NCBI RefSeq assembly: GCF_040869045.1
Contig: NC_090321.1
Coordinates: 184,173,596-184,237,595, forward strand
Reading direction: 5' to 3'
DNA length: 64,000 bases
Origin: Eurosta solidaginis
Lineage: Eukaryota; Arthropoda; Insecta; Diptera; Tephritidae
Shown here: piece by piece, positions 12,176 to 24,362 of the stretch
How the letters are laid out: every line of letters begins with the position of its first letter
How positions within the stretch are numbered: position 1 is the first letter of the stretch
The notes under the pieces: generated by a model
Seen by the model: only the letters and a program-made list of their open reading frames with translations
The model's database searches: none
What the model was told of the DNA's origin: nothing
Position numbers and translations under genes: made by a program

Positions 12176-13480
12176 TTTATTATTTATTTAAGGTAACATA
12201 ACTTTCGTATCTGAAAACGCATAACAATCAAAAAATTTACCTGTAAAATTTTATAATTTTGTTGCATAAATGAAAATATTACGCTTTTACAAAATAAGGA
12301 AGTGAAGGCAAGACTAAACAACCAAATGGGTATGAAAAACCATCTGCTTGCACATAAAATATATGCAAGTCATCTTCTTTAAAAAAGCGCGAATTTGAAA
12401 ATTGTGGATGTGGATACATTTTTCTAGATAAAAACAAAAACAAATGCTTCAACTTTTTCATTTTATACACATCCGCTAATAATTTCATGAGCGCGATACC
12501 ATGAAAAGTTAATATAAAAACATAAACTAATATACAACAACAAGAAAAATCAAATAGTGAAAAAACTGTGGACAATACGCAACAAGCCAAAAGCATTCAT
12601 TGTTTTTGCTTTGTTAAACATTTGTGAATATTTGTTTATTTGTTTTTGTTGGTATTTTCACTTTCATTTTTAAAGTTCAGCACACTCAAAATGAGGTAAT
12701 ACAATGATATGGAAAAGAAAACTAAAATGTATAATGAATGAAAAGCTCACCAAAACAAATATAAACCACGAAAAAAGGAAGCAGGCTTATTAAACGTTTA
12801 AATAGGAGGCATGGAGGTGGATGCCTAAATGTAGTCGAGTTAAATCTAGTTTTGTTTGTACATTCATACCTACATAAAAATTTAAACAAAATTACAAATG
12901 AATAATGTTTTCCGCTGTGGGAGTGTGAGGTTCAACAGGTTAACAGTAAATCCAGAGGGGAAAAGCAAAGCAGAAGAAAATTTGTTACCTCACATTTGCT
13001 AGTAAGAAAATCACAGAAAAAGAAGAAACCTTTACAAATTTATTTACGCTCAGTGATTTTCCTGATTACTTCAACAAAAGACTTAAGCAAAAAACTTGCA
13101 ATTTTCCGCTTGAACTTGTCGACTATATTGATGTGCAGTTTCATTCGACATTTGCAAGATATGATACCACTTTGATTATTTATCGGCGTTGAAGAAAATG
13201 TTAAAAAAAAATATAGAAAGAAGAAAAACGTGCACCATCACTTATAAGCACCTTATAGTGTGCACATATTGACCTCATACTTATTTATGGTTATATATGA
13301 AAATTGTTGTCGGCATTTTTGTGATGGTTCATATAAAAATATTTACTAACCGAGTTTCTATGCATTGATGTGGCATCTATTAAGCAAAGCTATATTATAT
13401 ACATCTTTTGAAAAATACCTAAGAGGTATTAGAATAACATGGATGTATCGAAAAAATCGCTTAATAACTTGATGTACTTT
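12176..13480. other. AT-rich intergenic stretch, no gene seen
   Basis: A 105-codon open frame on the minus strand (12279-12596) has no recognisable domain and no homologous-looking motif. I see no splice-consistent structure. Confidence 0.45.
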
Positions 13481-13489
13481 TGTGGCACA

Positions 13490-13856
13490 CACAAATGTGC
13501 CACAAACCCAAGGGGTTGTGTAGCGCAACCCTCTGAAAGGGTTGCCAGCGCAATATATGGCTTCTCCAGCCCAATTGTCAACCTCATCTACCCGCGACAA
13601 ATCCTGTTTCATTAACAGATGAGGCTCTGGCGACCCCAAGCTCCACATGGAACTAGGGGGTGGGGAGGGAGGGATGACCTTGAAGGTTTAATGTGATCAT
13701 ATAAATCGTTCCCGAGATGGTCGGGGTAGTACCTTAATGGTGCTTTGTTACCGGAACGTACCGGATCTATATCCGGAAAAGGACCATCAACATCGATAAC
13801 ACTCCCCAAAGCCTTCGGGGAGTGTCTTTATCGTTAATACAACAACAACAACAACA
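13490..13856 (+). mobile_element. (CAA)n-tailed SINE (family 3), 5'-truncated
   Basis: Runs from a region with AAGGGGTTGTGTAGCGCAAC to ATACAACAACAACAACAACA. It has the family hairpin CACTCCCC-AAAGCCTT-CGGGGAGTG at 13800-13824. The first ~75 bp seen in the 41989 copy are missing. Confidence 0.8.
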
Positions 13857-15104
13857 TATACTTTTGTTGACAGCTGTGATGTTCATCGAGACAGTCGTTT
13901 TACTTTTCAGTTTTATGGGATTTCTAGGCTTACTTTGTCTTCGGTGCTAAATCTAGATTCTAAAGAGAAGAAGACTTTCAAAACTTCGAATTCAATTTGG
14001 TCACGAGTGATATACGCCAGCACTTCGTATTATCAAAGCTCAGCCCTGAATCAATGCTTTTACTATTATTTAATTTTATCCAGGTTGCATAGTGCAGAAC
14101 CTATGTCAGCAATATCTGATTGTGCCAACTTGGATTAGATCTTTTGCTATAAGGTTAATTAAAACATCTATAATAATAACATTGAAGAAGGGACGGACTC
14201 ACACTATGTCATATCACTATATCATAAGTATAATATTTGGGGACCTAGAAGTAGAAACACGCAGATCTACTATATATAGGTGAGGCTAGGTAATCAAACA
14301 GTCTCAGAATAATTTCAAGGCCATGCGAGAAGATAGCGCACACCATAATGAGCCGATTAATGGCAAGTATTTAGGGGCATAGAAGCCATCTGGTCGTTGC
14401 GGGGTCTGTACCGAATTACCTAACAGAAAAAATTGAATCAATTCACCAACTTCGCGCAATGAGGGCGCGGAATAGTTTCGTACTCATTCGTTTTCTTTTT
14501 TGAATGACTGTGGGACTGTATCAAGCTCTTAGGCGTTTCGCAATGATGTGGGTACTACTTAAGGAAATAGTTTGTGATATTTTGGTATAGGTATAATATC
14601 GTGAGATTTTGAGAAGAGCTTTGTCTGTTTGTTAACGTTGTATTATCGGTAGAGACATTATCATCGAGTTATCGGTTTATAATTTATTTCTTATCGGCTT
14701 GTTATCGAGAGGCTATAGATGTATTAACATCTAGATGAACTGTTATCGGTTTTTGTTTACTAACATATCTATATGTCATCGCAATACGCCGATTACTATC
14801 TATTTACAGCAAGCATTTCCACGCTGATTACAAACTTATAACCCGTCGATAATGGTTGTTATCGATAACAAATATATTTTGGTTTTGGTTTCTTGTCTTC
14901 AATTTCGTCTCCCATCCTTTACTTTTCAAAAATTAAAGCAGTACATAAACTAAAAAAGTTAAGTTAGTAGTGGGGTATAAAGCCAAAATGGTTCTAAGTG
15001 AAATTATTGTACTACTTCAAGCAAGGCTGAAAGAAATATGCTTAAAATAGGTAAAACATAGCAGAGATAAACTAATCCTTTCGTTACATAGTGAGCTTGT
15101 ATTT
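13857..15104. other. Intergenic stretch with no gene seen
   Basis: Short open frames only. At 14640-14880 words such as TTATCGGTTT and TTATCGAGAG recur, as at 8176-8655. Confidence 0.45.
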
Positions 15105-15245
15105 TCTTCTTCTTCTTATAGCGATAGAAAGACTCTTAAGGGAGTTTTATCGTTGAGGAGGGCCCTTTGCCGGATATTGTTCTGGTATGTTCCGGAAAAT
15201 AGTACCTATTGTCATGGTGACAATCAAAGGTTTAATATGACCAAG
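15105..15245 (-). mobile_element. (CAA)n-tailed SINE (family 3), old 3' fragment
   Basis: On the + strand a TATAGCGATAGAAAGACTC tail-proximal segment is followed by GGCCCTTTGCCGGATAT and TTCCGG...GGTTTAATATGACC, in the same order as the other family members but diverged. The (CAA)n tail has become CTT-rich. Confidence 0.6.
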
Positions 15246-16885
15246 CCCCTTCCTTTGTGGTCAATTCGGGATCTTTACGACTTCAAAAAATAATATACAC
15301 TTACATATATGACAAGCTTCATTTCAGGTAACGTGAATAAAATCAAGTTAGTTTATGGTTTATGAACCATGTTTAGTTTTCTATTAAAATATGTCAAACA
15401 ATTTCAAACCCGCCATTATCTAGTAAGATAGTTTGACATGTCAGAATATGTTCAACTGTTGCATAAAGCCGAAACTCTTATTATAACTGTGAAAAAGCGT
15501 AGGAAGAAAAAATTGTTCGATTTTAAAACAACTGGGACAGCAAAGTTCAAAGTACACCATAGTCTGAGCGATGACACCTTTCAGAAAAAATGCCACGGTT
15601 ATTCAGCTGTTAAGTTGCTGTTGTACAGTGTTATATATAACATCCCTACACAATGTTTAAAAATGAAAATATAGTTTCAGTTATTTGCGAAATATTAATG
15701 TGAAAGTTCAAATTCGTACGTTTGAATTAAACTTTTAATTTTTTTTCTTCGTGTAAGAGCAACACTTTTTAATTTTTTTTTTTCGAAATTGTTATTATTG
15801 GGTAGATAAACGTTTATAATTGCACCTAATTACATGCAGCTGCCACACAACAACGATGACCATAATAGTGACAATCATGTTTCTAGTGATCAAGTTTGCC
15901 AGTTGCAGTGGGTGCCGCATTGTCTATAAGCCAAGAAATAAGAAGAAGACAAGTAAAGTAATGCAGAAATAACAATCAATTTGACGGTCGCAATCAACTC
16001 CACTAATTTTTTAATAGTTGGTAAATAGACTTTTGTTATTTTTGCTGTGAATGAATAAAGTCTCAGTGCCATAGTAGGTAAACTGCTTTTCTCATACCAT
16101 ATGTTCCAATTCCAATTTCGTAGCCCAATGTGGCTGTGCTGTGATACAAAATCTAAGTGAGCTATTTTTTCATAAAAATTGTCTAAGCAAAACAAGGTAT
16201 TAACATCAACCTTATTCGCGGAAACGTATTTAAGCAACCACAATATTGATTCAAAAAAAATTCGGCCTTAAAAACGGCAGATTGTAGTTTGTTTCAATTA
16301 TAAGCTTAATTGTAAGCTCCTTCGTTTGTATAAAGACAATACATTAAAATTATCATATATAAAACCAAGTTTCCCCTCGGCAGATTTTGAAAAGCTCCAC
16401 TGAAATGCAAATTACTACCGGATTTCTAAGACGTAAGTATTTTTGAAAAAAAATAAAATTTAAATAAACGCAGTACAAACATAATTACTGTAATTTTTGA
16501 ATTGTACTTTAATGTGCTTGGGAACATTTTTTTTCCATGGAAGAGATTGGCTGACCTCAGCCTTTTTACCACGCTTTATTCCAACAGTCTACTGCGTTGG
16601 TCAGATTACCCACCTCTGAAAAAGTATGCGGTTCAAAAAAGTACCCGGTTCAAATAGTACCCGGAAACGAAAAATTTCTCGGCTCTAAAACAGTAATTTG
16701 ACCCGGTAAACTACCCGGTTTTGAAAAGTACCCGAATCCGAAAAAGTATCTGGTTCTAAAAAAGTAACAGGTTCTTAAAAAATGTGATCGCTGTATCGCT
16801 ATTTGACTTCAATAGTAACATAACCCAAAAACACATTGAAACTTATACCCCCAAGAAATTCCGGGGCAGTCAAACAAACCCGAAA
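15246..16885. other. AT-rich intergenic stretch, no gene seen
   Basis: Open frames at 15438-15674 (+) and 15890-16243 (-) lack recognisable domains or flanking splice sites that would join them. From 16620 to 16750 a short GTACCCGGTTC-type unit recurs about six times, a small local minisatellite. Confidence 0.45.
16620..16790. repeat. Short degenerate repeat with units near AGTACCCGGTTC
   Basis: AGTACCCGGTTC, AGTACCCGGAAAC, CTACCCGGTTTTG, AGTACCCGAATCC, AGTATCTGGTTC and AGTAACAGGTTC occur in a row with spacing of about 17-26 bases. Confidence 0.7.
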
Positions 16886-18177
16886 TTTTTATACTCAGTT
16901 GAGCAGAGCTCACAGAGTATATTAAGTTTGATTGGATAACGGTTGCTTGTACATATATAAAGGAATCGAGATAGATATAGACTTCCATATATCAAAATAA
17001 TCAGGATCGAAAAAAAATTTGATTGAGCCATGTCCGTCCGTCCGTTAACACGATAACTTGAGTAAATTTTGAGGTATATTGATGAAATTTGGTATGTAGG
17101 TTCCTGAGCACTCATCTCAGATCGCTATTTAAAATGAACGATATCGGACTATAACCACGCCCACTTTTTCGATATCGAAAATTTCGAAAAACCGAAAAAG
17201 TGCGATAATTCATTACAAAAGACAGCTAAAGCGACGAAACTTGGCAGATGAGTTGAGTTTATGACGCAGAATAGAAAATTAGTAAAATTTTGGACAATGG
17301 GCGTGGCGCCGCCCACTTTTAGAAGAAGGTAATTTAAACATTTTGCAAGCTGTAATTTGGCAGTCGTTGAAGATATCATGATGAAATTTGGCAGGAACGT
17401 TACTCCTATTACTATATGTACGCTTAATAAAAATTAGCAAAATCGGAGAAAGACCACGCCCACTTTAAAAAAAAAAAATTTTTTTAAGTAAAATTTTAAC
17501 AAAAAATTTAATATCTTTACAGTATATAAGTAAATTATGTCCAACAGATGATGTTCTGGGTCACCCTGGTCCACATTTTGGTCGATATCTGGAAAACGCC
17601 TTGACACCACTCCCTTTTAAACCTCTCATTAATACCTTTAATTTGATACCCATATCGTACAAACTCATTCTAGAGTCACCCCTGGTCAACCTTTATGGCG
17701 ATATCTCGAAACGGTGTCCACCTATATAACTAAGCCCCACGCCCTTTTAAAACACTCATTAACACCTTTCATTTGATACCCATATCGTACAAACATATTC
17801 TAAAGTCACCCCAGGTCCACCTTTATGGCGATATCTCGAAAAGGCGAACACCTATAGAACGAAGAGCCACCCCCTTTTAAAAATACTCATTAGCACCTTT
17901 CATTTGATACCCATATCGTACAAACAAAGTCTAGAGTCACCCCTGGTCCACCTTTATGGCTATATCCCTAAATGGCGTCCACCTATAGAACTATGGCTCA
18001 CTCCCTCATAAAATACTCTTTAATGCCTCTCATTTGATACACATGTCATACAAACACATTCCAGGGTTTCCCTCGGTTCATTTTCCTACATGGTTATTTT
18101 CCCTTATGTTGTCACCATAGCTCTCAACTGAGTATGTAATGTTCGGTTACACCCGAACTTAACCTTCCTTACTTGTT
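16886..18177 (+). mobile_element. DINE-1/Helentron-like repeat, family 1, copy 2 (complete)
   Basis: It starts near ATACTCAGTTGAGCAGAGCT (16891). Near the 3' end the inverted copy AGCTCTCAACTGAGTAT (about 18119-18135) is followed by the hairpin GTTCGG-TTACAC-CCGAAC (18141-18158) and the end CTTCCTTACTTGTTT. Between them lie a CCGT tract, the GTGGGCGTGG body and about four ~130-bp tandem units (17550-18080). Subterminal inverted repeats, central tandem units, 3' hairpin and T-rich flank are features described for DINE-1/Helentron-associated elements. It abuts the 3' end of LINE A. Confidence 0.8.
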
Positions 18178-18399
18178 TATTTTTTTTTTCTTTATTGACA
18201 ACAAAGGTTAAAATTATTACAAGATTTCTCAAAAAAGCGAAGTTTTTGCGAGAGAAAATAGCTATTTCTATTTTACTCTATTTGTTATCAATTATTATGA
18301 GAGGTTACAATGAAAGAAAACAGTAAGGAAATAATAATTGATATTTAATTAAAACTAAAATTTAGCTTAATAATTTGATATTATGTGAGTACAATTAAA

Positions 18400-21300
18400 T
18401 ATATAGTGTAGAACGTACTTACATCTAGATATTAAAATCAAAATTTGTAAGAAGTAGCCGTTTGACCTCAAATTTAAAGCATTGCACATTTCTTGAATTT
18501 TTAACTTCAACTGAAAGTTTGTTGATAAGTTTAACACCATAATGTCTTAGTGATTTTGCACATCTTTCCGTTCGAAAGATACGTGGTTTCATATTTATTC
18601 TAACTCTAAGTGTATATTCTGGGGTTGATTCTTCTGGAATGTCTAAATTATGCTTTATTAAGTTATTTTTAATTTTATAAAATAATATTAAAATTTGAAC
18701 GATGGAGGGAGTTCTTCCGTACATAAAGCCTGTCTTGGTATATCAGTTCACTTGCTGTCCTTAGCGGCAAATTTAAAATGTGTTTTATTATTTTATTTTG
18801 AATTCTTTGTATTTCATTTGTTAGCTGTTCGGAACAATTGTTCCAAATTGGATTTAAATAACTAATACAGAAGCCACATGTGTTTTTGTGGAATAAGTTT
18901 TCGATTTCTATAAATATCAAAATTTCATTTTCAATTTGTTGATGTGTTCTCGCCAGTTTAAATTGACATCAAACCAAATTCCGCGGTCGACTCTCGAAAT
19001 AAAGCTGCCCTCCAGGTAAATTCCCTTCAAATCATTAAAACTAGGTATATTTTTATAATTGTTGATTTTTATAAAGTTAGTTTTAGATAGATTAATTTTT
19101 AATAAATTACGCTGAAACCATTCTGAAATTAACTTAAGATCACTTTGCATATTAGCCAAAAGGTTATCGATAGTATCAATAGCATACAAAAAGGTTCCGT
19201 CATCGGCATAGAAATGCGGAATTCCATTCAAGTCAAGTTTAAATATGTTGGTTATATATAATAAAAATAATGTGGCAGCTAACTTCGATCCTTGTGGAGC
19301 GCCATATTTAACATTTTTAATTGAGCTTTTTGTATTTTTGATTAGGATAAATTGTTTTCTATTAGTTAAAAAGCTTTCGAAGAGGTTAATATCACTGCCG
19401 TTAACTCCCAACCCCTTAAGCTTTTGGATCATAATATAGATATTTACAGAGTCAAAAGCTCTGCTGAGATCTATAGAGAGCATTGCCGCATATTTATATC
19501 TTTCATGAAAATGAAATGGTATATTAATTTCGTCACGAAATCCAAAATTGTAAGTCCTTAAAGGAAAATAGATAGACCCACCATTAAGTATACCGAAATA
19601 ATCAGGATGAAGAATTGAGTTGATGTACCCATGTCTGTCTGTCCGTCTGTCTGTTTGTATGCAAACTAGTCCCTCAATTTTTGAGATATCTTGATAAAAT
19701 TTGGTGAGCGGGTGTATTTGGGTGTCCGATTAGACATTTGTTGGAACCGGCCGGATCGCACCACTATAGCATATATCCTCCATACAACCGATTTTTCAGA
19801 AAAAGAGGATTTTTGCAATATCTTACTAAATTTAACAGATTGAAGCTTCAAACTTCACCATATACTTCCGTATATTGCACATATTGTTGCCTGAAAAAGT
19901 TGATGAGATCGGTCGTATATATAGTATATATCCCCACAACCGATTATTCAGATAAGAAAATTTTCGTAATTACTGCCCTATTTTAAGAGCTAGAGGCTTC
20001 AGATATCCACGAATGCTTACGTATATAGCATATATTGTTGTCTGAAAAAATCCTAAAGATCGGTGGTATATATAGTATATATATGGTTGTATATATAGTA
20101 TATATATATTTTTTCGCAATTTCAGCCCCATTTTAACAGCTAGAAGCTTCAACGTTCACTGAATGCTTACGCGTATGGCATATATTGATGTCTGAAAAAA
20201 TCATTGAGATCGGTGGTATACATAGTATATATCTCATACAACCGATTGTTCAGATAAGAATCTTTGCGCAATTTCTGCTCCGTTTTAACAGCTATAAGCT
20301 TCAAATTTCACCGATTGCTTACGTATATAGTATATATTGTTATGTCAAAAAATCATAGAATTAGGTGATATATATAATATATATATGATGGTATATATAG
20401 TATATATGTATATATAGTAAATATATATTTTTTTTTGCGATTTCGGCCCCATTTTAACAGCTAGGAGCTTCAAAATTCATCAAATTTCATCAAATAGTTA
20501 CGTTTACGCCATATATTGTTGAAATACGTGATTCATAGTCATAGTTTTTACACGGAGACCACAAAAAACCTAAAACTTTGCATCCTCACACAAAGTACAT
20601 ACCTACCTATTTATTATTTTATATTTATCTTAAAAATCGTTTAGGTATGTACATCTGTTCACTATATATTTCTTAGCTTATACATGCGATTATTTGGAGA
20701 TTACGAACGGGATAAGATTATTGTTCAGCCCCATTCATGAAAGGTATGAAATCTCCGGCACAGCCGAAGACAGTCTCGTCCTTACTTGTTTTTCTTATCT
20801 AAGTTTTCGTATAAAAATTCTGTTCAATTGATACTGGCAGATAATGTGCTCAAGTTTTCGGTAAATCCAAACTGATTACCGCTTATTATATTGTTAATTT
20901 TAATAAAATGTTTGAGTCAGTTTAGCAAAATGCTTTCGAAAACCTTATCGATTGCACTCAATTTTGTTATTGGCCTGTAGTTTGAGCAAACCTCCTTGCT
21001 TCCAGATTTGTGAATGGGAACTACGCACCCGATTTTTAATTCATCTGGATACTGACCGCTCTCGAAGCACTGATTTATAAAATTTGACAAGGGACCAGAT
21101 AACACGCCTTTATATTTCTGTAAAAATTTTGTTGAAATTCCTTCGAGCCCGTGGGCCGACCTTGGGTTAAGGCTGCAAATTGCACGGCTTACTTCCTGGA
21201 TATTGCTGTGACTCATATCAAAAGGATGACGTATATCAACTTCGGGCTCTGGGGAGTACTCAAAGTTTTCCGGAGTGTTTGTAATGTTTATAAAATATGT

Positions 21301-22330
21301 ATTAAAAATATCGGTTATTTCAGAATGTTTTGTTAAAACTTTATCACTGTATTCTATTTGAGAGATTTCCAGAGACGATGCATTCTTTTGCCCATATATA
21401 ATCTGATTAAGAACTCTCCATGTTTTAGCACTAGATTCGATATTTTGTTCTATCTGGCTTCAATAAAACTCTTTTCTTGTTATGTTTATTTTATTGCTCG
21501 TTAAAGTTTTCTAAGTTCTAAATTGTGTTCCGAAATACACGTTATTCTGATACTTCTTCTTCAGTTTGTAAAATTTATTTCTCTCTTTGATTAAAGATAA
21601 AATTTCGTTATTCATCCATGGTTTTTTAATATTTTTATTTAATTTTTTGACACATTTAGTGCAACTTTCAATACTTATACATAGCTGCCTATGAGAGTCT
21701 GAAAAGTTTGTCTAATTTAAAATGGTATTTAAGTGGTTATTAATTTCAAACAGGGTGTAATCAAAGACTTTTATTTCATTTTTTTGCTGTTCAAAGTTTT
21801 GTATATTATTATTCACAGTTAGTGATAAAAGTCTAATTGATTTGCAAATATAAAGCCAGAATTGAACATTATTTGCTAACAACAGAGAGCCTGTCGCCAA
21901 AAAGTTGGAGGCAATTAATATTTTTCAGTACAACTCAGTTCAACGCAGACTTGTTCTCAAGAGTGTTTCATTTGCAATGATGTCAATATCATAACCGATT
22001 TCAAGCAATTGCAAGTTCTCACAATAGAATGTATCATCGCGCTTAAGGTCTTGCGCTAGAATTAACTTCTCCAGCATAAGGTTTCTTAATAGGAAGTCGC
22101 CATGAATGAAGCCTTGTTTGGTTAAGAGTAACTCAGAAAGAATTTCAGTTCTCTAGTTACTGGTAATTGGAGTATCTTGTGGATGCATGGATTGAGTAGC
22201 ACATGGTAATCTGACCATTTTCTTCATATGAGTTGATACATGTTTTTACCAAATTATCGCCTCCTTTATTGAAAAGTTCACCTGGCTGTCACTGATTTTC
22301 GTAGCGTTTTTATATTCAAATGACCAAAGT
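18400..22330 (-). mobile_element. Decayed Jockey-like LINE (LINE A), split by a DINE-like insertion
   Basis: Minus-strand pieces in order: an endonuclease remnant with HGDF (about 22090) and ATGSLLLANN (about 21880), an EN-RT linker ending in KKPWMNNEIL (about 21600), RT with LNPRSAHGLEGIS and SNYRPI (20917-21216), RT core with IDLSRAFDS, APQGSKLAATLFL and HFYADDGTFLYA (18917-19483), and a C-terminal domain (18425-18920, one frameshift near 18700). The catalytic YADD is preserved. Stops at about 20914 and 20830 and a 1.3-kb insertion at 19496-20793 make it inactive. The insertion falls cleanly between a DKK and a YAAM segment of the RT. The exact clade is uncertain. Confidence 0.85.
19496..20793 (+). 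mobile_element. DINE-1/Helentron-like repeat, family 2, copy A
   Basis: The 5' end has ATCTTTCATGAAAATGAAA, and the 3' end has the inverted TTCATGAAAGGTA (about 20736-20748), a GGC-ACA-GCC mini-hairpin, then GTCCTTACTTGTTTTT. Internally there are a GTCTGTCCGTCTGTC tract (about 19635), a TTGAGATATCTTGAT phrase shared with family 1, and about five ~150-bp tandem units each with a GCTTCA word and a TATATAGTATATAT stretch. It interrupts the RT of LINE A. Confidence 0.8.
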
Positions 22331-22389
22331 TTACAATTTAATGTATAGTTTCGTTCGCATAACGCTACATTTGTAACAGCATAAAATAT

Positions 22390-22690
22390 TGGCGATAAAC
22401 ATAAACTTCAATAAATAAAAATAATCAGGGTGAAAAAAAAAATTCATTAAGTCGACACGACAACTTCAGTAAATTTTAAAGTATCTTAGTGAAATTTGAT
22501 ATGCACATAAGTATTGCGTTAGCGTTCATCTTCCATCATTCTTGAAAATAAGGAAAATTGGACTATAGCCACGCCCAAGAGTTATAAATCAAAGAGGATA
22601 TTTATTGTCAAAACGGAAGCAGCCGGATCATGACAACGCCCACATCTATATAAAATATTTCTTAAAGGATCGAAAATGAAAATATTAGAG
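22390..22690 (+). mobile_element. Decayed DINE-like family 1 fragment
   Basis: Keeps AATAATCAGGGTGAAAAA, CGACACGACAACTTCAG, TGAAATTTGATATG and GGACTATAGCCACGCCCA in the same order as family 1 copies, without ends or tandem units. Confidence 0.6.
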
Positions 22691-22699
22691 ATTGTTGAA

Positions 22700-23190
22700 T
22701 TGATTTTTTTTCTGAGCAGTTTTATCATCATCATCATCATCTTCCTCAAATCCTATTGGAGCATAGGGCCTCAACTACCGACTTAAAGGTCTTCTGAGAG
22801 TGTGACCAATCCACGACCATTTACGCTTGGTTATTTCTGTAGCAGCCTTAGGTTGATTTGTTCTATACCATAAGTTGTCATTTCAAATTCTTTCCGGTCA
22901 TAGAATTTTCAGGTTTGGGCGCAGACATTTATTAATAAAAATTTTCTGAATTAAAGTTGTGCTTTTCCACGTCTCGCAAGCATAAGACAGTACTGATTCA
23001 ACATTCGAATTAAACAGTCGTAGCTTCGGTTTTAAAGATATTTGACATACCTCCACACGTTTGTCAGTTGCCTCAAAGCCATTCTTGCTTTGTTTATGCG
23101 AGACTGAACGTCCTGATCTTCACCGGTTTTTTTCCAACTTGAATTGAGAACTTTGAGTTTTCCTCCAGTTTTCATTGAGAATGTCTTTGT
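22700..23190 (-). mobile_element. RTE-like LINE C-terminal fragment (LINE G)
   Basis: Minus-strand translation gives SYACETWK, INKCLRPNLKI, NDNLWYRTNQ and RKWSWIGHTLR in order, the pattern typical of the region after the RT in RTE-type LINEs. The 3' end at the left is an ATC microsatellite (22726-22741), as expected for RTE tails. Two frameshifts or stops are present. Confidence 0.75.
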
Positions 23191-23254
23191 AAGAAATAAC
23201 TTAATATCACTGCCATTTTACTATTCAAATATTATTCTAACTATAAATTGGATC

Positions 23255-23860
23255 CATATCTGATATATTATTTCTAATGCTGTTTTTATGTACAGGTCCC
23301 TTTTCCTCTATTATTTGGAATCCAAATCTATAAATAAAGTTTTGTTTGCAAATAAGGGGATTCGTCCTCTTAGCGAGCTTTAGGCATTATTGATTTATTA
23401 AATAATTTAAAAGTTTAATTAAAATTTAACGATCGTGAGCACACAAAGAAATCTATTTGTACTATGGCACAATTGTGAATATTTGATTAGAACTTACACT
23501 GCATTACCGGCAGTGGCTAACATTTGCCAGATGGCAGCGCGTTTATAGATGTTTGATTGATAACTGGCAGTTGCTAACACGCGCCAGATGGCAGCGCAAG
23601 TCCATTTAAGTTTATTGATGTTTGATTGATAACCGGCAGTTGCTAAACCTCGCCAGATGGTAGCGCAAGCGCGTGTATGTAAGAACAGCTGAATTCTGTT
23701 GATATTTGATATGAGACTTTTATATTTGTTGCGCAAGATGCGCACGGATCCGGCTCGTCAAAAATATTCTAAATGGATTAGGCATTTCCCTTTTTTGCGA
23801 CAAGAAGCGTTGACCTCTCGCGTAAAACTGTAATAAAAAATTGGACGAAATCGATTAAGG
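23255..23860 (-). repeat. Dispersed repeat Q (inverted relative of 6890-7384) with an internal triplication
   Basis: Matches repeat P in reverse orientation, including TATAAAAG and CATCTTGCGCAACAAA. Here a unit of about 55-65 bp containing CGCCAGATGGYAGCGC and AACTGGCAGTTGCTAA occurs three times (about 23510, 23565, 23630), once in P. Confidence 0.6.
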
Positions 23861-24006
23861 ACCAGAGTCAAAAAGAAAATCAATAAACTTCTTTTCTTTA
23901 TAACAATAAATATTTTTAATAAAATCAACGCAAAATCAAGGCCTTTGCCTTTCTTTACATAACCTCTGTAGTGAACTTCTCATGGTCCGACTAAACTATG
24001 GTATAA

Positions 24007-24362
24007 AAAAAAAATGTAAGGCGCGATAACCTCCGAAGAGATCTAAGGCCGAGCTTCTCTTCCAATTTGCGTCGTGCTCCTCTTGATTTTCCCTACAAAT
24101 TGGCCGGACGGGACCTAGATGTTTTATGCCGACTCCGAACGGCATCTGCAAGGCAGATGTGTTTTCACTGAGAGCTTTTCATGGCAGAAATACACCCGGA
24201 GCGCTTGCCAAACACTGCCGAGGGGCGACCCCGCTTAGAAAAATTTTCTTCTAATGGAAAAACCTTATTTCTAAAATTTTGATGTTGCTTTGCCCGGGAG
24301 TTGAACCCGAGGCATACGGTGTGATAGGCGGAGCACGCTACCATCACACTACGGTGGCCGCC
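24007..24362 (-). mobile_element. tRNA-derived SINE type X
   Basis: Almost the same as 4216-4571. The head at the right reads GGCGGCCACCGTAGTGTGA with B-box-like GGGTTCAACTCCCG, and the left end is A-rich. Confidence 0.8.

Noticed and set aside
12279..12596. 105-codon minus frame with hydrophobic N-terminus
   Set aside because: No domain, no supporting splice partners and AT-rich composition; it could be chance.
21941..22146. Kinase-like HGDF....N motif on the minus strand
   Set aside because: The position directly before the EN-RT linker of LINE A, and the following residues, fit the GDFN region of a LINE endonuclease better.
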